Source of the DNA: Dioscorea cayenensis subsp. rotundata
Lineage: Eukaryota; Streptophyta; Magnoliopsida; Dioscoreales; Dioscoreaceae
Direction of reading: 5' to 3'
Assembly (NCBI RefSeq): GCF_009730915.1
Contig: NC_052480.1
Location: forward strand, 20,534,419-20,598,418
Length of the DNA stretch: 64,000 nt
The notes beneath the pieces were generated by a model. That model searched no databases, had not been told where the DNA came from, and saw only the letters and a list, made by a program, of their open reading frames with translations. A program made the position numbers and the translations under genes. Each line of letters opens with the position of its first letter. The first letter of the stretch is position 1. Below, piece after piece: positions 24,781 through 34,727 of the stretch.

Positions 24781-24982
24781 GACTCATGAAATTGTTTTCT
24801 ATAGATGGTTTTATTTTTTAATTTGGTTTTGTAGTTATTGCTTTTTTCTGAGCTTTATCTGTTCTCATGTTTTTCCTAGCCCTGTCTTCCTTTGTACATA
24901 TGTGTGTTTTTTGTTGCTTGTGCTTTAGCTTTTCTAATAAATTAGCCTTCTGACTCTTTTTTTTTTTTTTTGAAAAAAGGTT

Positions 24983-25394
24983 CTTTCTGGCAATTCAAGT
25001 GACTACACTCGAAGCCGCAGAGAAGAAGTCTTTGATACCAGTTTGTTAATATAAAGAGAGATAATAATGTTTCATACTTCTCAAAAAATGGTTCACAGTA
25101 TACATGACATAGTCAAGTTGATCTCTTACTGTAAAACTTTTACTTAATTACTTTAGCATACTCTAGCAATACATGTTAAAACAACTACATGGTTAAGCTA
25201 GTATTTGACTTTTCATTCTGTATGCATGTACATGAGTGAACTCAGCCATCTTGGACGTGACATTACTCTATTTTATGCCGCTTGATTCTCTTTAATCACT
25301 TCACAACAAGAATCTGGAAAAGCTTTAAACTTAATTAGAGATTGACTGTTTCTTGCCTGTCAAATAATATGAGAAATAAACACATCTGTATTTT
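24983..25394 (+). other. Short continuation of remnant A and spacer to copy B
   Basis: Bases 24,983-25,030 resume the CC-domain coding sequence interrupted by the LINE (Q-V-T-T-L-E-A-A-E-K-K). Homology to the paralogues stops abruptly there. The remaining 360 bp is non-coding spacer with no recognisable element. Confidence 0.6.
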
Positions 25395-25802
25395 TTTGAT
25401 TTGATAGGATTTGTAATCTAGAAAGTCATAGGAATACAACCATTGATCCATTGCTATTGAATTTAGTGGCAGAGATCTTGATGCAGCTTCCACGCATCCA
25501 CCTGTGTAGTCATAAGAAGAAACATCATATGCATCAGTTTGATATGCCAAAGAAGCAAGTGGGATTTAAAATATTCATCAACTTGATCTGCCAAAGAAGC
25601 AAGTGGGATTTAAAAAGTAGGAAGCATGCATCAGCTTGATCTGCCAAACAAGCAAGTGGGATTCAAAAACTAGGAAATATGCATCAGCTTGAAAAATTCA
25701 ACCTGCTGATCAATGGTACGAAATGAAACCTCAAACAATGAAGACCAGCAACTTTCTGTTGATTCGGGTTGAGACTTGGGAGGTGATGTAAAGCTAAAGA
25801 TC
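25395..25802 (+). promoter_or_regulatory. Upstream region of resistance-gene copy B with three tandem repeat units
   Basis: This block matches the upstream region of copy A and includes a tandem repeat at 25,531-25,690. Each unit contains GCATCAGYTTGATMTGCC followed by AARMAAGCAAGTGGGATT. Copy A has one unit and copy C about four in inverse orientation. The extra units account for most of the roughly 110-bp difference in distance between the shared upstream motif and the ATG in A and B. No experimentally recognised promoter element was identified. Confidence 0.55.
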
Positions 25803-26534
25803 ATGGCAGTGGAGTCGGCCTTTCTCCAAGGATTGTGCCAGAGGTTACAGTCCATTATTGGAGCAAGTGATCAACTTCCACTCAATGTTGACAAGAAGCT
25901 GGAGAGGCTTCTCAAAGCCTTTCTTGCAATTCAAGTGACTACACTCGAAGCTGCCGAGAAGAAGCAGAGCAAGAGCAAGGCCGTCCGAACTTGGCTCCGT
26001 GAGCTCAAAGAAGCTGCATATGATGCTGATGACTTGCTAGACTATTTGGATCTCAATGCTCATGAACCTGAAGTCGGTACCAATGGCATGGAGGTGGTTA
26101 ACCAGCGCAGTTGTCTCATGTTCAATTGTGACGAACTGCAGAAATCTAAAATTCACTTCCCGAGTTGGTTTAATAAGAGAATCTCCTCCAGAATTAGTTC
26201 CATCCTTAATATTAGCTTGTGCAAATCTCCATTCAATTACTTAGGAGTTAGACTTTTTCATAAGCGGCTGTCTGTTGCTCATTTCAATTTTATAATCGAC
26301 AAGTTAAATATGGCTATTGCTAGTTGGGGTAAATCTAATCTGTCTAAGGCTTGCAAGGCTATTCTCATTAATAGTGTTTTGATGGCCACTCTTATTTACT
26401 ACCTGTCGGTTTATCCTATTCCTGACTCGGTCTTAAATAGGTTGTCTAGCATTGCTAGAAAATTCTTATGGACCAACAATGATAATACTAGAGTTCTCCC
26501 ATTGGTGAATTGGTTTACTGTTACTTCTAGCTAG
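25803..26534 (+). pseudogene. Chimeric ORF: CC domain of CC-NB-LRR copy B fused in frame to LINE reverse transcriptase
   Basis: The start is the ATG at 25,803, equivalent to the starts of copies A and C. A TTG 27 bases upstream also lies in frame but is less likely. The first roughly 112 residues are an uninterrupted Rx-type coiled-coil domain: A-F-L-Q-G-L-C-Q-R-L, then W-L-R-E-L-K-E-A-A-Y-D-A-D-D-L-L-D, the EDVID-like element, ending at S-C-L-M-F-N-C. At about 26,130-26,141 the sequence changes to the LINE connection domain (H-F-P-S-W-F-N-K-R-I-S) and stays open to a TAG at 26,532, giving 243 codons. The nucleotide-binding and LRR parts of copy B are absent. CC domains of this class mediate NLR self-association. 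Whether this ORF is transcribed is unknown, so it is listed as a gene remnant. Confidence 0.75.
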
Positions 26535-28181
26535 TCTGAGGGGGGAATGGGTATCAAGAACATTGCTATAGTTAAACAGTCTTTGATGGCTAAGAACCTA
26601 TTTAAATACCTTAACAAACATGGCCCCATCTGGGTGGATATTCTTTATATGAAATATGGGGTCATTAACTTTTGGACTCACTCTGCTCCTACCGGCTATT
26701 CTGCTTTTTTTCAATTGCTTGAGTTACACTATTTCCATTGTCAAACCTCATATTTGGATCAATTGTGTCAATCCTATCACCACATCGGTTATGTTCCATC
26801 CCTGGATGTTTGAAGTATCGATTGCCTTTAAGCCTATGCCTCTTAACATGGATGTCAATTTAGAGACTTGCCTTATCTATGACTTTATCATTAATTCCAC
26901 CTTGAATAAGCAGGCTCTTGACTTGTGCTTTGGTATTTGGTGGGAGTCTCCCATGATTAGTCACGTGAATATCACGCTAGGGGTTGACAGCAACTAGGTA
27001 TGGTTTCCCAAGACTAATAGCAACAAAATCACAACCTCTATCTATAACTTTTTAAACAACAATCACTTGGGGTCTCATCTTTGGGAGGGGTGGCCAGCTT
27101 TGTGGAAATTATTTGTGAGTCCCATAGTGAAATCATTCATTTGTCTTTTACTTCATTGCAAAATCAAGACTTATGAATTTCTTTATCGGTTGAATTTGGG
27201 TCCTCTTGACAATTATGTGTAATGTGGCCTGATCCCTAACACCTCAGTTCATATTTTTAGAACCTGTATGAAAAGTTTGGAAATCTGGAGGCTTGTGGAA
27301 CATTCAACCAATTGCTCTTTTGATTTTTCCAATCGTTTTGAGATGGGGAATTGGTTAGATTTTTCTCTGGCTGCTCATTCCAGGGTTTCTGCCTCCTTGA
27401 TTGCTACCACCCTGTGGCATATCTGGAAGGCTAGGTGTGACTCTATTTTCAGGAACATCAATCTTGATCCTTTTTAGGTTGCTAGGAAAGCTGTGGATCA
27501 TTTCCAGGATTTCAAGTTGGACAGGGCTGATCACAAGTTGATTAAATACCTCATCCACAATGGACCTAGACCGGGTTACTTTTTCGGCTTCGGCTTGGAA
27601 TGCTACTACGGGTAAGTGTATAGGTGGTTTTATCTTGGTTAACTCTGAATACAAAATTGTGTGTGCAGGTTTCAGCTCTGCTCGTTTGGAGTCGAAGGTG
27701 GATATGGAGACTATGGTTCTATTGGCTACATTGCGATTAGTTGATGATGAAGGTGGGAGGTGTTCTAACATCTATACCAATTCTATGGAGCATTGGTCTG
27801 CGTTGTATTCAAATAAGGAAGCTAATTTCTAGTGCCACTCTAATTGCTTGGATGAGCTTCGTCATATGTTAGGGTGGCTTAACTGGCCGGGGGTGGAGCT
27901 CATTGACCATGCTTGGAACAAAGCTGCTTTTATGCTTGCTGGTAAACGGATTAATGTTGTTTGTCTTTCCCTCTTTCACCAGGGACTTGAAAAACCCCAC
28001 TGGCTTATGAAGATTTTGGAAGGATTGGGTTTTCATGACTGATTTGCTATATTTTCTAGTGACTTTTGTTTTTTCCTATTTTTGTTTCTATTTGTTTTAG
28101 TTTGTTTCAGCTTGGCTTGTTTGTTTCTTGATCTTTTTATTATCAATAAATAGCTACTTCGGTAGCTCCCCCTCCCCTCCC

Positions 28182-28215
<34 letters not shown>
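26141..28215 (+). mobile_element. LINE, family A, 5'-truncated copy in resistance-gene copy B
   Basis: The element begins inside the RT connection region (H-F-P-S-W-F-N-K-R-I-S) and runs through the thumb (Y-Y-L-S-V-Y-P-I-P-D-S-V), a decayed zf-RVT (27,060-27,240) and an RNase H domain (about 27,550-28,040, ending L-E-G-L-G-F-H-D before a TGA). The 3' UTR has AATAAATAGC and finishes in a (CA)n run (28,183-28,215). The domain order matches the copy at 18.9-25.0 kb, but the sequence has drifted. Stops occur at 26,532, 26,995, 27,475 and elsewhere. No target duplication can be tested because the gene on the right side is missing. Confidence 0.85.
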
Positions 28216-28220
<5 letters not shown>

Positions 28221-28303
28221 CACTCATTTTCTTCTAAAAAGCTTCACTTATGGTAAAAACCATGTATTTTCATTTGTATTTTCCAAACATGACCACAAAT
28301 TTG
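28216..28303. other. Spacer between the LINE tail and the Mutator-like element
   Basis: It has 88 bp of unique AT-rich sequence. Because the Mutator-like element inserted later, this spacer and the bases after 29,862 were once contiguous, so it formerly formed the 3' flank of resistance-gene copy C. Confidence 0.5.
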
Positions 28304-28312
28304 GACTAAATG

Positions 28313-29209
28313 GGGTAATTTTTTTTGGTGGGGTACCTTATTATGCCCGTGCTTCATTTTGAGCACCTTTTTTCAATTCATATCAAAATGAGTACTTTAA
28401 TTTAATTTGCTTTCACAGGGAGGGCACTGGGGCTATTCCGGTGATTAAATGCTGACGTGTCCATCGGAGATCTGACATGGAATACTAATTTTCACTTGGC
28501 TTGCACAAGTGGAAAAGCCACGTGGATAACTTATCCACGCCACTAAAAGAAGGACATGTGGATGAGCCCCTTCTTCTTCTTCTTTTCCCCCAAAAAGGCT
28601 GGCGGTCCATTTTAGGCTAGCGAAGTTGCTCCGTGAGCAAAGAGCGCTGCTAGACATGTGAGTCATTTAGGTTAACTTTATTCTACTAGATCTGGCGGTG
28701 CCGACGGAGTTTCTACAGGAGAAAGGACATATAGATGTTGAGCTCGGTGTTGACACCACCACCAAAGTTGGAGCTGGATTTTTTGGTCTTTCTTGTCATC
28801 TGACTTCTTATCGGACATTCTGAAGATATCTTTTGAGCATTTTGAAGAGGAAGGAAAGGACGCAGAGGAGCTGGGTATGGAGAGGATGGAGGGGCATAAT
28901 CAGAGGGTGGTGGTAGTGGTGGGGGATGGGAGGAGTGAATGTGAAGAGGAAGAAGAACAATACTCCTTGCTTTTTCTCCATAGAAGGGTTGTTTACCATC
29001 CATGGTGAAGAGGAGGAAGAAGAACAAGCTCATCTATGGTGAGAAGGTTAGGTTCTGACATAGAAGGGTTGTTTACCATCCATAACTCAAACTCACAAGA
29101 GGAACAATACTCCTTGCTTTTCCTCCATGTGTTTTGCCTTTCTTCTTCTAAACTACAGTCCATCAACAAGATGAAGATGAAAATCAATGAAGATGAGAAG
29201 ATGAAGACT

Positions 29210-29240
<31 letters not shown>

Positions 29241-29853
29241 TAATGGAGAAGATGAAGAGGAATTAATGAAGGGTTGGAAGGATGAAATATATGGAAAATG
29301 AGGAAGTGGTTGAGAACTTGAGAATATGGCAAGCTTTAGAAGAAAGAGAGAGACACATATGCCTCTGTAACTTAGTTTCGAGGGTAATTGTGCTTTCTTT
29401 TTAAGAACTTTGGCTGGAGTCATGGTTATGGCAAACAAGTCTCAGTGGTGGAGAAAGGATATCTCTGCTTTATTAGGGAAGAAGATGAAGAAGAAGAAGA
29501 AGAAGAAGAAGAAGAAGAAGAAGAAAAAGAAAAAGGGGAACTCTGCTCTTTCTGCGAATGTAAAAGAAGGCGAAGAAGTACAAGGGGAGAAGAAGGGGCT
29601 AGCATCCACGTGGCTTTCTTTTGGTGATGTGGATAAGTTGTCCACGTAGCCTTTCCACATGGGCAAGTCAAGTGGAAATTAGGATTCCACGTCATATATC
29701 CGGTGGACATGTCAGCATTTAATCACCGAAATAGCCCCAGTGCCCTCCCTGTGAAAGAAAATTAAAATAAAATATTCATTTTGATACAAATTGAAAAAAG
29801 GTGCTTAAAATGAAGCATGAGCATAATAAGGTACCCCACCAAAAAAATTACCC
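28313..29853. mobile_element. Non-autonomous Mutator-like element (MULE) with long terminal inverted repeats
   Basis: The element is 1,541 bp and is bounded by a perfect 9-bp duplication GACTAAATG (28,304-28,312 and 29,854-29,862). Its termini are GGGTAATTTTTTTTGG and the inverse. The terminal inverted repeats run about 260 bp (28,313-28,575 and about 29,590-29,853) with modest divergence. Long repeats plus a 9-bp duplication are diagnostic of the Mutator superfamily. The interior holds no transposase. It has a (TG)n run (29,214-29,237), a (GAA)n run (about 29,480-29,540) and a 23-bp direct repeat (28,981-29,003 and 29,061-29,083). The ORFs in the interior are low-complexity. Captured gene fragments are possible but none was recognised. 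Confidence 0.88.
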
Positions 29854-29881
29854 GACTAAATGAAATCTATGTTTTCAAGAA

Positions 29882-32800
29882 TCATTCAGAGAATATAGGA
29901 GTTTCAGGATCCTTGACATTTACACAGTCAACTTGGACGAAGAAGATGTTCTCAATCTTGTTCCAATCAGGGCCACCTCTTTGACATGTCCAACGCAAAC
30001 GTGAGCAATCATGAATGACCAACATTGCAAGGGATGCAAGCAGGCCTTTCTCGGGCAAAGATCTTACGCGAGGGCAAAAAGTTATGTATAGCTCTTCTAG
30101 ACAGGGAATGCTTGCAAGCTTATGAGGCAAGCTTTTGAGACGTAAACAATCTTGTATATGCAGCCTTTTGAGGGATACAAGGCAATGAAGTCCATCCTCT
30201 ATCTCTTCAGGAAATCTTACCATAAAATTGTGCACTATTTGGAGCTCTCTCAGTGAGGTGAGTCTTCCAAGCAGCTTCCTGTTAATGAACTGAATTGGAG
30301 AAAGATTGATGTTCAAAAATTCAAGAGGCAGCGATTCGTCATTATCCACTGATGACGAGCAAGAAACCAGTTTAGGACATTGTTGGATGCGCAATTCCTT
30401 AAGAGACTCAAGTGATTGGATTCCAAGAGTTACTAGGTCATAGCAATAAAGAATGTATACTTGTGTTAGTGTCTTCAAGTGTTGCAGTAATTCCGCAGGG
30501 AGTGAAGTTAAAACAGGGTTATGTGGAGAATTTTCTTCTTGGAAGTCCAGCCCCCCCACCACTGATAGACATGGAGCTCAGTGAGTGAAGCCTTTCCAGA
30601 CCCATAAAGAATGAGTAACTGGTAAGAGCAGGACAATCAATGATATTCAAATGATTTAATGATGAGGGAAGTGTGGTAGTGCTGTTTTCCACTGGCTTGT
30701 ATCTGGGTTTCATGCATTTTCTAATACTCAAGAGCTTCAGTGACTCGAGGGCTGAGAAGCCATGTTTCGGCAAATAAATGAGCTCACTACAGACTTCAAT
30801 TATCAAGGTCTTGAGAACTCGGAGTTGATGCTGATTTTGATCTCCTAGCAGACCTCTTTGTAAAGTTATTAACCTGCGACAACTTAAAATGTGTAAAGAT
30901 GAGAGTGATGAAGAAGATGGTGTTGCACTCTTGCTCTGATGCAATACAGGAAGCTCAGCTAGCCCCACGTCTACCAATTTCAACTCTTCTAATGTCGTCG
31001 GGAGGGAGATCAATTCCCTAAGACTAGGACATTCGGTCAAATGTAGAACACGAAGTTGACGAAATAAATGATGGTTTTCATTCTTCCCCTTCACAAGCAC
31101 CACAACCAAGCTGTTGCAACTTGCTCAAATATTGTATTTTGAGTGATCTAAGGCAGTGAATCTGCCCAATAAGTTGAAGGTCCAAGTTTTGACAGGGAAA
31201 AAGTTCTAAAGCTTCGAGACTAGTGAGATATCCATCTTGCAACCAGCTCGGAGTTTTGGCTCCACAGAACCAATTAATTTGCAGCTCTTTCAGGTTTTGA
31301 TGTGGCTTGAGACCTTTAAGAACTGAGTCATCAGATTCTCCAGAAATGTCATCCTCTGGACTATTCCTTGACCACCGTAGCTCCAACTTACTGATTTTCT
31401 CTTTCTCATTCATCTTGGCTTGTTTAGCCTCTTCCTCTTTGTACAATGTGTCAATATTTGAGATGCGAAGCACTCCTCAGAGCTGTTTCATGTCTTTGAG
31501 CTCTTCTATTCTGTGTCCATCTTCGCTCATAACAATGAATTCCTCTAGCTCCTGCAAGAGTTTGAGCTTTCCAAGCCTGTAAATTCTTGAGATTTTATCA
31601 GTATCTCCTATCAGATGCCGCAGATTAATCAAATTCGACATGCATTTTGTAAAGGTTTGCTAGAGAATGAGATGCTCAGCTTCAGAGTCTGCAAATTGTA
31701 TAGACTACACAATTCATCTGGCACAGTGGAAACAACAGTGTGGGAAAGGTCAAGATATCTGAGTTGTTTTAAGTTTCCAATTGATTCAGGCAAGTGTCTT
31801 AATCTTTTGTCGCCCAAACAGAGCACCCTTACACACTTCAATTTCATGAACAAAGAGCCATACTCAAAATTTGTTCTAGTTGTTCGAATAAAGAGAAGTG
31901 TGCGCAGGTTATTGAGCAAAATTTCTGCCATCTTCATATTATCAGATATGAGTGCTATATGGCGGATGCTCACCTTTTCATTCTTATGTTGATTGCTGGA
32001 TTTATCAGTGCCTGATAAGCAGAGGGATTCATCCGCAGTAACAGCCATCACTAAGCTGTGCACCAAGCTGTGCATCTTGTATTCACTTCCGAAGCTCTGT
32101 AACAAGGATCTTTGTGCAAGATAAATGAGATACTGGTTGCCAGTATCCTCAATTTGTCTTCCTGGTTGAGGTTGAATCAAGCCATGAGCCATCCACATTT
32201 TTACTATGTTATCCTTCTTGAACTTGTGATTTCGAGGGAAAAGAGAGCAGTATGAGAAGCATTGCTTGATGTGAGGTGAAAGGTGCTAATAGCTTAGCAG
32301 CAGAGCAGGAGAAATATTGTATAACTCTTCAGGTTTAGACTTCCAAACATCAGCGTTCAATATCATTCTCCAGTAATTAAGGTTGACATTAGAACATAAG
32401 AGAGATCCAACTACTCTGGCAGCTAGTGGTAGCCCCTCCAACTTTGCTGCAATCTGCATTCCAACTTCTTCTAGTTGTGCCTTTGTCTGCCCAGATGCAA
32501 CAGCTTCAAGATTTGAAACTTGCCTCAACAAAGACCAGCAGTCTCTGTGGGACAGGCCCTTCAAATGGTAGCTTGTCGATGGCAGTCTCATATTATTAAC
32601 AAATTCTTCATTCTCAGTGATGAACAAGATTTTGCTGCCAACTTGTCCAAGCTGCAACTTCTCCCACACCACCCCCATTCAATCTTATCATTCTGCACAT
32701 CATCCAAGATGAGGAGAAATCACCCTTCAGCTAATTGAGCATCAAACTTCTCTTGTGTTTCTCTTCCAACTGAAGACAAAATGGATTTTGATAGCCTCTC

Positions 32801-33514
32801 ATTGTCATAGGATCCCGATGCTGTAACCCACAACTTAAGCTTGAAATAGCTTGTCACTTCCTTGTCATTATAGATAATGCGTGCAAAAGTCATCTTCCCA
32901 ACACCACTCTTGCCAACAATGGCAACAAGAGAAAGATTTACCTGAGAAGGTTCATCAGAATTCAACAAAAATTTCATCAACTTCTCTTTATCTTCATCTC
33001 TCCCAAACTCTACCGAATTTGCAGTTGTGGCTTCTATTGCTTCAACTCCATGACTGATCATGCGGTTGCTTGATCGTCCACGATGAAGATTAAGATATAA
33101 AGGCTTCTTTCTCCTTAAATCTTGTACTCTCCTCTGAATGTTTTGTATCATGAGCTCTGTTTGTGAGGTAGGGTGTTCTTGGCCACAGTTGAACATGAGA
33201 CAACTGCGCTGGTCTACCACCTCCATGCTGCTATTTGTACCGACTTCAAGTTTTTGACCTCTGGGAATTAAGCAATCTAGCAAGTCATCAGCATCATATG
33301 CAACTTCTTTAAGCTCACGGAGCCAGGTTCGCACGGCCTTGCTCTTGATCTGTTTCTTCTCGGCAGCTTCGAGTGTACTCACTTGAATTGCAAGAAAGGC
33401 TTTGAGAAGTCTCTCCAACTCCTTGTCAACATTGAGTGGGAGCTGATCACTTGCTGCAATAGTGGACTGTAACCTCCCACACAGTCCTTGGAGAAAGACC
33501 GACACCACTGCCAT
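29882..33514 (-). pseudogene. CC-NB-LRR (NLR) disease-resistance gene copy C, disabled
   Basis: This is a nearly full-length RGA2-like NLR of about 1,200 codons. NLRs sense pathogen effectors in the cytoplasm and trigger defence. The start is the ATG at 33,514. The CC domain covers about 33,514-33,060 with D-A-D-D-L-L-D. The P-loop is V-G-K-S-G-V-G-K-M-T (the usual Thr-Thr changed to Met-Thr). Kinase-2 is L-L-I-L-D-D-V, then R-N-B-S-B G-S-K-I-L-F-I-T, G-L-P-L-A-A, the C-F-S-Y-C-S-L-F-P block, M-H-S-L-V (the MHD motif changed), and LRRs from about 31,900 to 29,900. Lesions are a TGA at 32,720-32,722, a frameshift near 32,675, a TAG at 32,286-32,288, a frameshift near 31,635, a TGA at 31,477-31,479, a frameshift near 31,085 and a frameshift at a run of seven Cs near 30,550. 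No intron is apparent. Confidence 0.92.
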
Positions 33515-33639
33515 GATCTTTGGCTTAACAGCATCTCCCAAGTCTCAACCTGAAACAAGAACTAAATCATAGAAAGTTGCTGGTATTCATTGTTTGAGGT
33601 TTCATTTCATACCATTGCTCAGCAGGTTGAATTTTCTAA

Positions 33640-33836
33640 GCTGATGTCTATATATTTCCTAGTATTTAAATCCCACTTGCTTGTTTGGCAGATCAAGGTA
33701 ATGCATATTTCCTATTTTTTAAAATCCCACTTGCTATTTGGTAGATTAAACTGATGCACATTTCCTATTTTTTTAAATCCCACTTGCTTCTTTGGCAGAT
33801 CAAATTGATGCATATTTTAAATCCCACTTGCTTATC
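33640..33836 (-). repeat. Tandem repeat upstream of resistance-gene copy C
   Basis: About four imperfect units of 40-57 bp are present, each containing AAATCCCACTTGCTT and GGCAGATCAA on the plus strand. It is the same repeat found upstream of copies A (one unit, about 18,548-18,600) and B (three units, 25,531-25,690), here inverted with the gene. It lies 130-320 bp upstream of the ATG. Confidence 0.8.
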
Positions 33837-34727
33837 ACTACACGTTGGCCAGACACAAAAGAATAAATTTCTTTTTAAATTTTAATGCTCGGCGGTTAAG
33901 GTTTTAAATATTATTTGTTTTTTTTAATTTTTCAATTTTTGAAACTGTAGCCACCTATTCATCTCTTATCGTTTTAGATAGCCATATAGAAAAACGAGAC
34001 TTAGCGTCATCTTTGTTTTCCGGGCTACAAATAATACCTGCCGTGAGGATGACATAAAGGTTCCCATTGATGGTTTGATTTCATTTTTATTATTGAGGTA
34101 GGCATTCTCTCCCTTGGATTTTTGGCCAAGTTGTAAAATCTTATTGTTATTTTCTAGATCTTGATCTAGTATTGGCTGATGTTTTAGATTATTGGTGTGT
34201 AGAAAAATTACTCTTACAACTTAAATTTACTTTGATCTAGTCCTTCCTTGTCCTCATTGGGACATCTGTTTGTCTAAATTTTTGTTTTTCGTTTATTTAT
34301 TCAGTATTATCTCTGCTTGAAATTGATTCAATTCGGTTAAATACCATATTTGATGCCAGGATGTTGACCATATGTACCACAATTACATGATAGTTGGATT
34401 GGCAACTTGTTGGGTATCAAATTCACTATTTCTTATTAATGGGATCCCGTACATGTGAAACCACTAGTGATTCTTCCAAAACTTACAAAATTGTGTTCCA
34501 ATAGATGGATTGGCCTGCTTTAGTAATCCTCTTGATTTGTAATGCAGTTATTTGTTTAATTTTATTGGATATCAGTTCTCTTCTAAAAATATGCAATGTG
34601 TCGCATAACCCCTTATCTTATTGGCTAGTTACTTGTATTGCTCAAGCTTGTGGTAAATTAATTAATAGACTTAGATGATTTTCTTCAAAACCATCAAGTT
34701 TATGGTTTAAGCTTAGTTTATACTTTT
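33837..34727. other. Non-coding region upstream of copy C
   Basis: No gene is recognisable. The sequence CACTACACGTTGGCCAG at 33,838 resembles a CACTA transposon start, but no matching end or target duplication was found nearby. Confidence 0.35.

Larger units (their letters stand above)
18858..24982 (+). mobile_element. LINE (L1-type with RNase H), family A, near full length
   Basis: The 6.1-kb insertion lies in resistance-gene remnant A. Flanking 13-bp copies of CTTTCTTGCAATT (18,845-18,857; right copy 24,983-24,995 with one mismatch) form the target duplication. ORF1 remains (about 19,150-19,690) encode a DUF4283 nucleic-acid-binding domain and a zinc knuckle (S-C-G-V-M-G-H-G-S-N-S-C). ORF2 starts near 20,760 with an endonuclease (W-N-Y-R-G-I). 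Reverse transcriptase spans about 22,050-23,100, zf-RVT about 23,850-24,060 and RNase H about 24,440-24,780. Many stops and frameshifts are present. The RT catalytic F-A-D-D is replaced by N-G-N-D (near 22,815). The 3' end carries AATAAATTAG followed by a T-rich tract and GAAAAAAG. Confidence 0.9.

Noticed and set aside
25531..25690. CRISPR-like regularly spaced repeats
   Set aside because: This is a plant promoter tandem repeat with no unique spacers, and CRISPR arrays are not expected in plant nuclear DNA.
29388..29710. ORFs with long Glu, Lys or Ser runs near 29.5 kb
   Set aside because: They are translations of a (GAA)n microsatellite inside the MULE.
33838..33860. CACTACA sequence as the start of a CACTA element
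   Set aside because: No opposite terminus, subterminal array or 3-bp duplication was found.
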